64,000 bases of DNA from Symsagittifera roscoffensis (taxonomy: Eukaryota > Xenacoelomorpha > Acoela > Convolutidae), in contig NC_087067.1 in the NCBI RefSeq assembly GCF_963678635.1, forward strand, positions 61,535,857 through 61,599,856. The letters are read 5' to 3'. Position numbers and translations under genes: made by a program. This document shows, one piece after another, positions 37,134 through 50,280 of the stretch. Within the stretch, counting starts at the first letter, position 1. The number at the start of each line of letters is the position of its first letter. The notes under the pieces were generated by a model. It worked only from the letters and a program-made list of their open reading frames with translations. It did not search any database and was not told the DNA's origin.

Positions 37134-38930
37134 TTATTCATCTGGGAAAAAGCCATGTGGGAAGATGTCGTGAATCATGTCTGATATTGTTAGTAACTTG
37201 GCTATTATGCGTATGACATTTTTAGTTTGTTGCAGTGGCCAAAGCAATTGAAGTGCGTTGATGGTGTTTAGTTCTTCGGTGCCTACTGCGAATTCATGTG
37301 GCGTGTTTTGGATTAGGTTGTAAATTTTATGATTATATTTAGTATTATGAGTAAATTCTAGTATGGGTATTTCGATAGGTTGTATGAATTCATGCGGAAT
37401 CATGAAGGGTCGGGATTCTTCATCGTTGAAAGTCTTCGTGATGGGACAGAATATATACATTTGGGTAACTGGGTCATAGTTGCGGAGGATGCCTTGGAGG
37501 CTAGTATTTTTAATGCAGTATGTAAAGTGAAGAAAAAATGGTGATGCGTATTTAGAGTTAATAAATGTTAAACGATGGTGGGGTTGTCGTGATGGTGTGT
37601 GCAAATCAAAATGATTTTGTATAAAACGATAATATGTGTAGGTGTCCGTTTGTTTAGTGCGTAACATTATATCCTGGGAACAGTGCAAATCGCGTTCCTG
37701 TGATGAAAGGAAGTTAAAGGTTAGTGAAAATAACAGGAATTTATCAAAAGCTTCTGAAATTATATGATCGTGCTTTTTATCAATGATATTAAGTGTAAAT
37801 AAGTATGGGGTTTCAATAAAAAAAATTTTCGGTTAGTTGCGGGTTTGCAAAACAGTCGTCGTCTAAAAATTGATCGTGGTTAGGGCGGATGATGTTATGA
37901 TCGTAGTATTCAATTGAGTAATCGTTAGCTCGGGATGCGGTGAATGTTTTTAATAATTTTTTATATCCAACATACGTAAATTGTCGGGGTGTTAGTGATG
38001 TGGTGAGTCTATATAGTTCATTCTTGTTTCTTTCGATATCGTGTGTGGTGTTTTGAAGTGGTAAAGAAAGAGGGTTAGTGAAGTTGTAATAAGCGGTCCA
38101 ATGAAGTGTAGGTATTAAAACATTCTCATCTACAAAATTATGTAGTTCTGCGTTAGTGTCAGATTGATTTAGGGTATTGTGGAAATAAGGGTAGAGTTAT
38201 TTGAATGTAGTTTGCGGTGTTGGTGTGGTCTGGATGATTGAGATATTCTTTGGCTGTTCCGGGTTTGGTTGTGAAAGTGTGATTTGGAAACTTTCTCTTA
38301 AAAGTGCGGTAAGCTCGGTTAGTGCTGGTAGATGTTTCTGTTGATGTGGACGATTGAGCTAATGATGGAGTATAATCTGAAAGTGGTGTAGGTGTTGGTG
38401 GATTTGTTGATGTTGCTGTTGATGATAGTTAGTGTATAGTGAGTGTGTGGGGGTATGTTAATTGTTGTTGTAGTCTAATAAAATTTTCAAGTTCTTCAAA
38501 AATTGATGTGTTATCTGGGGAGTTATTATTCGATCTTTCGGAATTAAATGGAGAATAGGTTGGGGTTTCTTGGGTAAGCATGAGAGAGGGTGGAGAGGAA
38601 TAAGAGTAGATGATTGGCTTGAATAGGTCGAAAGGGGGGCTTTGAAAAAGCTGAAGGGTTGGTCTGGGTATGGGTAGGGGGCGATGATTCGGAGTCTGCT
38701 AATTCATCGGGAGTTTCTACATTGGAGTTATTAAATTGGGGATGGTGTGAAAAACTGAAGTATCTGAGTTAGTATCAGAATCCGTGCTTGATGATACATT
38801 AATAACTGGTGCGTCGGTTGGCGGAAAAGCAAAAACTGGGATAATTTGGATTTGAGTTTGGAGGTTGGCTGGGTGGGAATTTGAGCGATGGAGGGATCCA
38901 ATTGTCTGCTCATCGTGGGCTAAAAAAAAG
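37134..38930 (-). pseudogene. Unidentified extra ORF remnant downstream of the envelope-like region
   Basis: The last segment is open on the minus strand from about 37,830 to 37,134 and includes YIFCPITKTFNDEES and PHEFIQPIEIPILEF. Before it, after one apparent 1-nt shift at an A8 run (near 37,822), another protein-like stretch runs back to about 38,170. A Ser/Thr/Pro/Asn-rich part, with stops, lies at 38,250-38,930. Its position is 3' of the envelope-like region on the same strand. I recognise no family. It could be a true third or fourth gene of the element, part of the envelope-like product, or an unrelated sequence. Confidence 0.4.
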
Positions 38931-38959
38931 ATAATTTTGAGAGTGGTGGTATGGGGTTG

Positions 38960-41880
38960 TTTGACAATTTATTCATATGTATTGTCATTTTGTGGATCTT
39001 GTGTCATTATGTGTTGAATGGGGCTTTGTGTTATATTTAGTCTGAAATTTGGAGTATTTGTGATTGTTAGGTTTCGAAAACTTTGGGGAACTAATAATAA
39101 TGGGTGGTTTTGTGGTAGGGTTGGTGTTTGTGTTGCTGTAGGTGTTATATTTGAATTACTATGTTCTTCGTCATATGTGTTTGGTCTTGTGGATATTTTT
39201 GTATTATATTCTTTAATTTGTGCATCGAGAAGTATTTTATTTATTGATGAGAATATTCCAAAAAATCCTGCAAATAATATACGTGCTACGCTTGCTTGTC
39301 GGTTTACGTGTGTATGTATAGCACATGTTTTATAGATTCCTTTTAAAAGTGAGAAAAAAAATCCTGGTTAAACATATAGGAATTCTCGCCTAGAAAGGCG
39401 AGAATTTCGTTTTTTAAGGTTACAAAACTGAAAATATTTATGGGTGAAATATCTTGTGGTCTATATTTTTCACCGTTTAAATATATATAATCTTTAATAT
39501 ATTTAAAATATCCGCTGTAGTCTTTTGTATAAATGTCTGAAAATCCTGCGGTTTCGGCAAGTTTTCTTAAATTCTGGTCGATTGATTGTCGCTGTTTTGT
39601 GTCCATTTGTGTTAGTAGTTCTTGGAACTGTTGTGTTCTAATGTGATGTTGTATATCAGATTTAGACTATATTCCTATTGATTGTAAATCAATGTTTGGG
39701 TTACGAGTGATAGCGCGAATACTTTCTGGAGAAAACTTTTTTAGTGGTTGAATTAATGTAGGGTATGGTGTAAGTAGGTAGTACTAATATTCGTCAGGGT
39801 TTAATTGTACGACGTGGTGGCTGTTTTCTGATCCACATGGGACTGCGGTATCCCAAAAATATGCTCGTCTTGAAAGTGTGTTGACGAAATGTACTTTATT
39901 TTTGTAGAATATGGGGATTCTTTTTTAACAACGGTTATCTTCAAAAACATATAGTGGTGATACTTTTTTGGTGCAAGTTAAAACCATAAAATGTTTCCTT
40001 CGTAGTTCAGGAAAATTGATCTTTTTCCGGATAATAAATATCCTGTGTAGGGTATTTTTAATATTGCTAATACGAGTCATTGTAAAATTTGTGTTCTTTC
40101 TAATTCGCATAGTTGATGAAGTGTTTCTAATGCAGAAAGTAACATTTCTTGGAAAATTCTACTAATCGTGTAGTCTAATTTCATAGCTAAGTGAATATCA
40201 TAATGTATTGCGCCGAAATAGGTATAATTCTTGTAAACGTGTGCTTTTACTATCATATGGCTTTAGTTTTCCACCAGGGTTACCTGTATTTTTAAAGAGG
40301 TTCACTGGGACGTATGGTGTGCCTTCGTTAATAGGGTGAATTGTTGCGTAAGGGTCAAATTTTATTTTTCCAGTGGTCATGTCGAAATCTTTTTCGTATT
40401 CGACTAGTATTTCTGAGTATTGTGTTTTGTAAAGTGGATTTTGTATTCGTGATAGATTTGAAAACGTGTCAATTTATTTTCTATATCATGAATGTTTATT
40501 GAAATCATTGCTTAGTTTGTGAGAAGGGTTCACTTGTTCGTATGGAATAGATTCAATAAAATATTTTACATGAAATTTTATCATTCGAGCGTGTATTTTT
40601 GCTAATTGAAATGTTGTACATGTATCTTCGGGAAACCGAACAATTGTTGCTTGGGTTCTTGTTGTAGGGTCACAATACCTTGATCGTTTTTGCAAAGTAA
40701 TCTAATTCTTTAATAGATCATGGTGTTATCAGTTAAATCTCGTGTCAGTTGTATTTTTTCAAGTTGTATTTTCCAATCGAAAAACATTATTTCTTGATAT
40801 CCTTAATTTTTTGTATCTGCTTTGCAGTTTGAGGGATTATTTGTTCCAATATGTGGTATCCAGTGTTTATCGTGTAAATCATAAGTTAATCGTCCGTCTG
40901 CACCATCATATGGGTATTTTTTGTCTAATTTAACATGTCCATGATATCGTTCAAGTTCTGATTGATGTACAGGGTCGGCAAAAATTTGAAAATTTGCTAG
41001 TTTTCTGTTCGAGTTTTTGTTTCTTGTTAGATTTAGTTAGATTTAGCCTGAGTAATTCCATTTTACAATCGTCGGGATTTATATGTAAAAGTCTTTCTAT
41101 CTTACTCTGGTAAAATGACTCGTGATCAAGTCGGTTTTTATTTCCGTTGGAAACTTGTGAACAATGTACTTTCTTTTCGGAAAATGTAGCTGTAAAATTA
41201 TATCCTGTGACTGTTGTTGCTCGGGCTTTTGAATACAATGTTGCTATTACATATGTAGTTTATATAGCTTGTGGTTCTGTTTCGCATTGTGTTTATTGAT
41301 TTATTGCATACTTGTGTAGTGTTTTTGTTCGTTTTCTTCACAATCATAGTGTGCTACTAATAAATACTGAGGTCCTGTGCGAGATGGATTTGTGTTTTGG
41401 TCGGAAGAATTTAGAAAAAGGATGTGTTGAAATGGTAATATTTTTAGAATATACATGTGTATGATAACCCGGAGTATGGGTTATAAAATGTTATGTATCC
41501 AATTGTGTTTTTGGTGTATCTATCGTATATATAAATTACTTCAATTGTTATAAATGGTGGGGGTAGCGATTGAGCTGTTATATTTGGTGGGCTTAATGGA
41601 TAGGGTTGTTGTACATTATTATTAAGTTTGACTGTTATAACAAACTTTAATTGAAGACTGTTTTGTTGAAGTATTTGAACGTTGTGTTCTCGAATATCTT
41701 CGTGGATATTTTGTCTATATTGTAGTCTGTTAAGTGCCCAACTGTGAAGTCGGTTACTTTCTCGATGTTGTCCAAATAGTGGGGGAGGTGCTAAGAATGT
41801 ATTCCAATCTAATCCTCGGGGTATATTTGATGATTGTTCTCTGTATCGAGCGTCGAGGTTATTTTGAAAATTTAAGGGGA
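38960..41880 (-). pseudogene. Envelope-like glycoprotein region, broken into frames
   Basis: Read on the minus strand, protein-like pieces follow each other with frameshifts and stops: about 41,880-41,490, 41,238-40,951 (KVHCSQVSNGNKNRL), 40,695-40,486 (FPEDTCTTFQLAKIHARM), 40,430-40,198, about 40,150-39,800 (LETLHQLCELERTQIL and a Cys-containing part), 39,606-39,343 (helical, MDTKQRQSIDQNLRKL), then a hydrophobic segment VARILFAGFFGIFSSI near 39,250-39,300. Spaced cysteines, Asn-X-Ser/Thr sites, a late membrane segment and placement after integrase suggest a captured viral envelope. The resemblance to gB-like or chuvirus-like glycoproteins is only an impression. The gene is not functional here. 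Confidence 0.4.
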
Positions 41881-43552
41881 AAAATGTTGGTGATTTTTCC
41901 CTTATTGATGGTGTCGATAGAAGTGATTATGTTTCAGGTAGGGATGATAATGTTGTATCTCAAGAAATATCTATTAGTTCATTTACCAAATTTGGGTCTC
42001 CTTGTGAATATGGTTGTGTTGTCCAATATGGTAGTCGTTCGGTGGTGTTGGGGGGGGGGGGGTTAAAAGGATTTCCACGGATTTGTTCGGATGTTGATAT
42101 TGAACCTAGATAGTCTGACGGAATATTTGATGTGCTTTGTTGTGAAGTAAGCGTAGGAGTCTGGTAATGTATTACTAGAGAGTTCTGAGCTTGGTGTTGG
42201 TAATTGAGGCATGCTAAAATGAACTCTGGGAGTTCGAAAGTTTCTGTTTCGTCTTGGGTGTATAATTTGTCTATTGACTTCAAGTGTATTTTGATTTTGA
42301 CTAGTATGTCTTGTCCGATTTAAGTCTTGTTGTAATTTGGGGTACAAATTATATGTTGGTTCACTTAGAGGTGCTTGTCGATGTACTGGTTCTAGTGGTT
42401 CGGATAAGCGGGCGTGTCGTTCTTCAAATGTATTCGGGTTATCTTGAAAAGAATTGCGTCTTGATGTTTGGGGGTTTTGGTTATTTGTAGGTATTATTGG
42501 CTTTTCTTGGGAAGATGTTGGTGGGGACTGTTTTGGTGGTTAGCAATTTTGGAAATGTGTCTGATTAATTTATTTTTTAGTGGGAAGGTTTGTTTGTTGT
42601 AATATTCTTCGATAAAAAGAATTAAAAGGATTGTTGCTAAGGCGAATGTGACTATTGCCTTTTTTTACACATTTGCACATTGTCATGATTAGGGATGATA
42701 AAAATGTGATGAAAATTACGAACAGTAAAAAGATATGTTCTACTAAAAATTGTTCGAATCATTTAAATAGATTTTGAATTATCGTACCTGTGAATGTGGT
42801 CATTGATTTGGGAAAGTTGTAGGTAAATTTCAAATAGGGAGTAGAAACTTAAAAAAATATTGCAACAAATTATCAAAAGGATTATTATGGCGTCGAAAGT
42901 TTCAATAAAAAATATTAGCAAAAGCCTAAATAGAATAAAAAATTTTATAAAAAGATTTATGATTATATGTTTGAGAGTATGGACTGTTAAAGAAAGAAGC
43001 ATTTACGAAATGATTCTTTCGTCGAATATTTTTTGAACTTCTGGGGCGGAATTCAAGTGTTGTCGGATTATTTATTCATTTTTTGACAAGTGGGTTGAGT
43101 GTTGTGAAAAAATTTTGGAGGCTAATTTTATGGTGCTCGGGAGGTCTTCTTTGCTTTGTTTTTATTTGTTGGGTAATCTGGGGTATTTTTGAAATTTTTG
43201 TACTTTAGGCCAAATGATCATGGTCCTTTTTTTTGGTTTAAACCAATTTGCCATTTTTGGTTGGAGGGTTTTTGGGGTCTGAGTTGGGAAATTGGGAAAA
43301 TATTGTTGATCTTTGCACTATTTGATAGGGGAGGGTTGTAATATTATGGTGGTGCTTATTTGTTGTCAAGTTTTAGCAAATTGCTTATTTTTGACCTGGA
43401 GGTTATAAAGTTATAGTTATAGATATGCCTGGAGATTAATATCTGTCGGGTATAATTTTGTGTTAGAGATATTTGAAGGTGATGGATTTGAGTGAATTTT
43501 ATTGGCTGAATTTGAAGTAGAATTATTGCGTGTGTTTCAGCATGTTATCTTG
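41881..43552 (-). repeat. 1,672-bp tandem unit (post-integrase region), copy 1
   Basis: Virtually identical to 43,553-45,224; the only difference I noticed is one base near 43,320/44,992. It contains minus-strand protein-like pieces: a hydrophobic frame at 43,002-42,763, a membrane-like stretch FLLFVIFITFLSSLIM followed by CKCVKK near 42,640-42,760, and a Pro/Gln/Asn-rich frame to 42,063. A G13 run lies at 42,050-42,062. The part beyond leads into the envelope-like region. Confidence 0.85.
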
Positions 43553-45224
43553 AAAATGTTGGTGATTTTTCCCTTATTGATGGTGTCGATAGAAGTGATT
43601 ATGTTTCAGGTAGGGATGATAATGTTGTATCTCAAGAAATATCTATTAGTTCATTTACCAAATTTGGGTCTCCTTGTGAATATGGTTGTGTTGTCCAATA
43701 TGGTAGTCGTTCGGTGGTGTTGGGGGGGGGGGGGTTAAAAGGATTTCCACGGATTTGTTCGGATGTTGATATTGAACCTAGATAGTCTGACGGAATATTT
43801 GATGTGCTTTGTTGTGAAGTAAGCGTAGGAGTCTGGTAATGTATTACTAGAGAGTTCTGAGCTTGGTGTTGGTAATTGAGGCATGCTAAAATGAACTCTG
43901 GGAGTTCGAAAGTTTCTGTTTCGTCTTGGGTGTATAATTTGTCTATTGACTTCAAGTGTATTTTGATTTTGACTAGTATGTCTTGTCCGATTTAAGTCTT
44001 GTTGTAATTTGGGGTACAAATTATATGTTGGTTCACTTAGAGGTGCTTGTCGATGTACTGGTTCTAGTGGTTCGGATAAGCGGGCGTGTCGTTCTTCAAA
44101 TGTATTCGGGTTATCTTGAAAAGAATTGCGTCTTGATGTTTGGGGGTTTTGGTTATTTGTAGGTATTATTGGCTTTTCTTGGGAAGATGTTGGTGGGGAC
44201 TGTTTTGGTGGTTAGCAATTTTGGAAATGTGTCTGATTAATTTATTTTTTAGTGGGAAGGTTTGTTTGTTGTAATATTCTTCGATAAAAAGAATTAAAAG
44301 GATTGTTGCTAAGGCGAATGTGACTATTGCCTTTTTTTACACATTTGCACATTGTCATGATTAGGGATGATAAAAATGTGATGAAAATTACGAACAGTAA
44401 AAAGATATGTTCTACTAAAAATTGTTCGAATCATTTAAATAGATTTTGAATTATCGTACCTGTGAATGTGGTCATTGATTTGGGAAAGTTGTAGGTAAAT
44501 TTCAAATAGGGAGTAGAAACTTAAAAAAATATTGCAACAAATTATCAAAAGGATTATTATGGCGTCGAAAGTTTCAATAAAAAATATTAGCAAAAGCCTA
44601 AATAGAATAAAAAATTTTATAAAAAGATTTATGATTATATGTTTGAGAGTATGGACTGTTAAAGAAAGAAGCATTTACGAAATGATTCTTTCGTCGAATA
44701 TTTTTTGAACTTCTGGGGCGGAATTCAAGTGTTGTCGGATTATTTATTCATTTTTTGACAAGTGGGTTGAGTGTTGTGAAAAAATTTTGGAGGCTAATTT
44801 TATGGTGCTCGGGAGGTCTTCTTTGCTTTGTTTTTATTTGTTGGGTAATCTGGGGTATTTTTGAAATTTTTGTACTTTAGGCCAAATGATCATGGTCCTT
44901 TTTTTTGGTTTAAACCAATTTGCCATTTTTGGTTGGAGGGTTTTTGGGGTCTGAGTTGGGAAATTGGGAAAATATTGTTGATCTTTGCACTGTTTGATAG
45001 GGGAGGGTTGTAATATTATGGTGGTGCTTATTTGTTGTCAAGTTTTAGCAAATTGCTTATTTTTGACCTGGAGGTTATAAAGTTATAGTTATAGATATGC
45101 CTGGAGATTAATATCTGTCGGGTATAATTTTGTGTTAGAGATATTTGAAGGTGATGGATTTGAGTGAATTTTATTGGCTGAATTTGAAGTAGAATTATTG
45201 CGTGTGTTTCAGCATGTTATCTTG
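43553..45224 (-). repeat. 1,672-bp tandem unit, copy 2
   Basis: Second copy of the preceding unit; the junctions fall in aaaatg microhomology. It directly follows (in minus-strand order) integrase copy B. A G13 run lies at 43,722-43,734. Confidence 0.85.
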
Positions 45225-45277
45225 AAAATGTGAAAGTTCAAAATGAATGAAAGCTGAATAAATTATTGATTTGAAAA

Positions 45278-46800
45278 TTAAAGTTGTTTTTGAAATTCAA
45301 CTTTCTTTAATATTTTAGATTGCAGGATGAATGTTTTGTATTTTTTACGTGGTTGATTTCTAAGTCGTGATGATTCTCTATGTTCTGATTTTTCTTTTTG
45401 CTCTTGTAGTAAGATTTTTTCAATCATTTTTCTATTTTTTCTTTCTTTTCGAGATAATTTTGGGTCTCTTGTGTTTTGATTGGTTGCGTTTTGTTGTTGA
45501 TTTTGTTCATGATGAATGTCGTCATGTACGGTTGTATTTTGTTCTATTTGTGTATTGTTTTGAACAGTTTTTAAACCTGTAAAAGAATACAATTGAGTTA
45601 ATTCGCGTAATGGGTACTCTTTCGGGTGATAAGGTAATAAATTGTTACGATATTGAACAATTTCTTTTTTAGTTAAATCTGTGAGTTTGTATGTTACTTC
45701 AGTAGGTTTGGCAATTATATGGTATGGTTCTTTCCGAAGTGGTTGTAATTTTTTAGAGATTTCTTTTTGTGTATTAAAATTTGGTATTAAGACAAATGTT
45801 CCAATTTTTAATTCTGTGGCTGGCATAAAACATAATTTAGCTGTTTATATTTTGCCTTTGTAACAATTTCTTTGTTACTTTTTGGTAGATTTCATTGTGT
45901 TTTTATCTCTATTTAAATTCCATTCGGTATGTGTTCCGGAGGCTAATTTGAGAATTTGTGGATGATGAAAATAGTCTTCATCATATGTGTGTAATGGTAG
46001 GTTATAACATATTGAATCTTTATTTGGCTTACGTTTGCTGTGAGCGTTTGCTGTGAACATAATCGGTTCTCTTGGTTTCGATTAAAAACCATTTCAAATG
46101 GTGACATTCCTAAAGTTGTCGTTATTTGTGAATTATATGATAAGGGAAATAGTTTCACATCTGCTGACCATTTTGTGTATCGTGTATCATTTCCATTAAT
46201 GATACATCTAAGATATTCTTGTAATGAACGGTTCATACCTTCGACTAAACCGTTTGTCCAAGGTTCATGAGATGTACGTGGTTTATGTTTAATGTTATAT
46301 AAGTGGCATAGTGTGCTGATTTCGTTATTTATAAATTCTGTACCGTTGTCTGTGACTAGGATTTCGGTTAGTCCGAATTTAGCTATGCAGTGTTCGTAAT
46401 GTGTTGTGTAAGCATAAAAGGCATTACAGTGTGGTACTGGGTTGAGTGCTACGTAGTGCGTGAATGCATCAACAATGACCATGATATAGGAATTTCCTTC
46501 AGAGGATGGTGAAATTGTTCCTTTTGTGTCCAATGAAATTCTATGGTTGAAATATAGACTTTGTCCTTTAAAATCTTATTTCTGTGCTATTTGCTTTTGA
46601 TTTGGATAAGGCTTGTTAATCGACATATTATACAATCGTTGCATAATACTTTCATCCAAATTGGGGCGTTTGGAAAATAAAAATTTTGTGTATAGTTTGA
46701 GTATGTCTTTTCTGATCCTGATTGTCCTTTGGTATTTTGTGTATGGGAGATCTTGAATGCTATCAACATCATTTTTAAGGGGAGACAGGGGACTTTAGAA
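45278..46800 (-). pseudogene. Integrase copy B (5'-truncated) with C-terminal GPY-like module
   Basis: A duplicate of the integrase at 48,412-50,136. From 46,533 to 45,943 it carries an intact D,D-35-E core: MDTKGTISPSSEG start, VTDNGTEF, and Glu 36 residues later in NGLVEGMNRS. The zinc-finger His is altered (KGQSG instead of KGHSG). The C-terminal piece (45,826-45,278) has the GPY/F-type module (LQPLRKEPYHIIAKPTEV) and a Lys/Gln-rich tail. Stops and shifts separate the parts. It begins at a duplication junction near 46,809. Confidence 0.8.
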
Positions 46801-46809
46801 TCATCTAAG

Positions 46810-48411
46810 AAATATATATTAGTTCATTTACCAATATTGGTTTTCCTTGTGAATATGGTTGTGTTGTCCAACATGGTAGTCGTTCGGTGGTGTTGGGGTG
46901 GGGGGGGGGGGCTTGGTTAAAAGGATTTCCACGGATTTGTTCGGATGTTGGTGTTGGACCTAGATAGTCTGACGTAATATTTGATGTGCTTTGTTGTGAA
47001 GTAAGCGTAGGAGTGTCTGGTAATGTATTACTAGAGAGTTCTGAGCTTGATGGTGTTGGTGATTGAGGTATGCTAAAATGAACTCTGGGAGTTTGAAAGT
47101 TTCTGTTTCGTCTTGGGTGTATAATTTGTCTATTGACCTCAAGTGTATTTTGTTTTTGACTGTCTTGTCCGATTTAAGTCTTGTTGTAAGGTGGGGTACA
47201 AATTATATGTTGGTTCACTTAGAGGTGCTTGTCGATGTACTGGTTCTAGTGGTTCGGATAAGCGGGCGTGTCGTTCTTCAAATGTATTCGGGTTATCTTG
47301 AAAAGAAATGCGTGTTGATGTTTGGGGGTTTTGGGTAGTTGTAGGTATTATTGGCTTTTCTTGGGAAGATGTTGGTGGGGACTGTTTTGGTGGCTAGCAA
47401 TTTTGGAAATGTGTCTGATTAATTTATTTTTTATTGGGAAGGTTTGTTTGTTGTAATATTCTTCGATAAAAAGAATTAAAAGGATTGTTGCTAAGGCGAA
47501 TGTGACTATTGCCTTTTTTTACACATTTGCACATTGTCATGATTAGGGATGATAAATATGTGATGAAAATTACGAACAGTAAAAAGATATGTTCTACTAA
47601 AAATTGTTCGAATCATTTAAATACATTTTGAATTATCGTACCTGTGAATGTGGTCGTTGATTTGGGAAAGTTGTAGGTAAATTTCAAATAGGGAGTAGAA
47701 ACTTCAAAAATTATTGCAACAAATTATCAAAAGGATTATTAGGGCTTCGAAAGTTTCAAAAAAATATTAGCAAAAGTTTAAATAGAATAAAAAACTTTAT
47801 AAAAAGATTTATGATTATATGTTTGAGAGTATGGACTGTTAAAGAAAGAAGCATTTAAGAAATGATTCTTTCGTCGAAAATTTTTTGAACTTCTGGGGCG
47901 GAATTCAAGTGTTGTCGGATTATTTATTCATTTTTTGACAAGTGTGTTGAGTTTTGTGAAAAACTTTTGGAGGCTATTTTTATGGTGCTCGGGAGGTCTT
48001 CTCTGCTTTGTTTTTATTTGTTGGGTAATCTGGGGTATTTTTGAAATTTTTGTAATTTAGGCCAAATGATCATGGTCCTTTTTTTTTAGTTCAGGCCAAT
48101 TTGCCATTTTTGGTTGGAGGGTTTGCGGGGTCTGAGTTGGGAAAATATAGTTGATCTTTGCATTATTTGATAAGGGAGGGTTGTAATATTATGGTGGTGT
48201 TTATTTGTTGTCAAGTTTTAGCAAGTTGCTTGTTTTTAACCTGGAGGTTATAAAGTTATATTTATAGATATGCCTGGAGGTTAATATCTGTCGGCTAATA
48301 AGTTTGTGTTAGAGATATTTGATGGTGATGGATTTGAGTGAACCTTATTGGCTGAATTTGAAGTAGAATTATTGCGTGTGTTTCAGCATGTTATCTTGAA
48401 AATGTGAAAGT
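46810..48411 (-). repeat. Post-integrase region, diverged copy 3
   Basis: Aligns with most of the 1,672-bp unit but differs at many positions and several small indels. It is therefore older than the split between copies 1 and 2. Together with integrase A it forms one half of a tandem duplication of about 3.2 kb (43,637-46,809 and 46,810-49,988). A G12 run lies at 46,900-46,911. Confidence 0.8.
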
Positions 48412-50136
48412 TCAAAATGAATGAAAGCTGAATAAATTTTTGATTTGAAAATTAAAGTTGTTTTTGAAATTCAACTTCTTTAATATTTTAGATTGCAGGA
48501 TGAATGTTTTGTAATTTTTACGTGGTTGATTTCTAAGTCGTGATGATTCTCTATGTACTGATTTTTCTTTTTGTTCTGGTAGTAAGATTTTTTCAATCAT
48601 TTTTCTATTTTTTCTTTCTTTTTGAGATAATTTTGGTTCTTTTGTGTTTTGATGGGTTGCGTTTTGTTGTTGATTTTGTTCATGATGAATGTCGTCATGT
48701 ACGGTTGTATTTTGTTCTATTTGTGTATTGATTTGAACATTTTTTAAACCTGTAAAAGAATACAATTGAGTTAATTCGCGTAATGCGTAGTCTTTCGGGT
48801 GATAAGGTAATAATTTGTTACGATGTTGAACAATTTCTTTCTTAGTTAAATCTGTGAGTTTGTATGTTACTTCAGTAGGTTTGGCAGTTATTTGGTATGG
48901 TTTTTTCCGAAGTGGTTGTAATTTTTTAGAGATTTCTTTTTGTGTATTAAAATTTGGTATTAAGACAAATGTTCCAATTTTTAATTCTGTGGCTGGCATA
49001 AAACGTGAATTAATTTGGCTGTTTATATTTTGCCTTTGTAACAATTTCTTTGTTACTTTTTGGTAGATTTCATTGTGTTTTTACCTCTATTTAAATTCCA
49101 TTCGGTATGTGTTCCGGAGGCTAATTTGAGAATTTGTGGATGATGAATATGGTCTTCATCATATGTGTGTAATGGTAGGTTATAACATATTGAATCTTTA
49201 TTTGGCTTACGTTTGCTGTGAGCGTTTGCTGTGAACATAATCGGTTCTCTTGGTTTCGATTAAAAACCATTTCAAATAGTGACATTCCTAAAGTTGTCGT
49301 TATTTGTGAATTAAATGATAAGGGAAATAGTTTCACATCTGCTGACCATTCTGTGTATCGTGTATCATTTCCATTAATGATACATCTAAGATATTCTTGT
49401 AATGAACGGTTCATACCTTCGACTAAACCGTTTGTCTAAGGTTCATGAGATGTACGTGGTTTATGTTTAATGTTAGATAAGTGGCATAGTGTGCTGATTT
49501 CGTTATTTATAAATTCTGTACCGTTGTCTGTGACTAGGATTTCGGGTAGTCCGAATTTAGCTATGCAGTGTTCGTAAAGTGTTGTGTAGTCATAAAAGGC
49601 ATTACAGTGTGGTGCTGGGTTGAGTGCTACGTAGTGTGTGAATGCATCAACAATGACCATAATATAGGAATTTCCTTCAGAGGATGGTGAAATTGGTCCT
49701 TTTGTGTCCAATGAAATTCTATGGTTGAAATATAGACATTGTCCTTTAAAATCTTGTTTCTGTGCTATTTGCTTTTGATTTGGATAAGGCTTGTTAATTG
49801 ACATATTATACAATCGTTGCATAATACTTTCATCCAAATTGGGGCGTTTGGAAAATAAAAATTTTGTGTATAGTTTGAGTATGTCTTTTCTGATCCTGAA
49901 TGTCCTTTGGTATTTTGTGTATGGGAGATCTTGAATGCTATCAACATCATTTTTAAGGGGAAACAGGGGACTTCAGAATCATCTAAGTGATATTCTAGAA
50001 GATCTGTATTTTCATTTATTGTTGTCTTATTGAATTTTCGGAAGTATCGGAGGAGTGTTTTGTTTCCTAAAATTGTGTTATCAGCTTTTGCTGGTTTTGT
50101 TTTATATTTGTGCCCTGATTCAAGTTGTCTTATCAC
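48412..50136 (-). pseudogene. Integrase copy A of the Ty3-like element
   Basis: The N-terminal zinc finger is preserved: SHTQNTKGHSG for the His pair and CNDCIIC for the Cys pair (50,136-49,765). The core (49,837-49,436) has RISLDTKGP and VTDNGTEF, then a Trp codon changed to a stop just before NGLVEGMNRS, which continues from 49,414. The C-terminal module, LQPLRKKPYQITAKPTEV, lies in 49,044-48,412. It would catalyse strand transfer of element DNA if intact; the stop shows it is dead. Confidence 0.82.
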
Positions 50137-50280
50137 TGGGTCAAATTTTTGGTTTTGTTTTAAAATTTCAAGTGTAATTTTTTCTTTTGGTGGGAGAAAA
50201 TTATTATCAATTTCTAGTTGTGACAGGGGAATTGTGTCAAGTGGGTCGTGGCGGTTAAAAATTTGATTTATTGTGTATTT

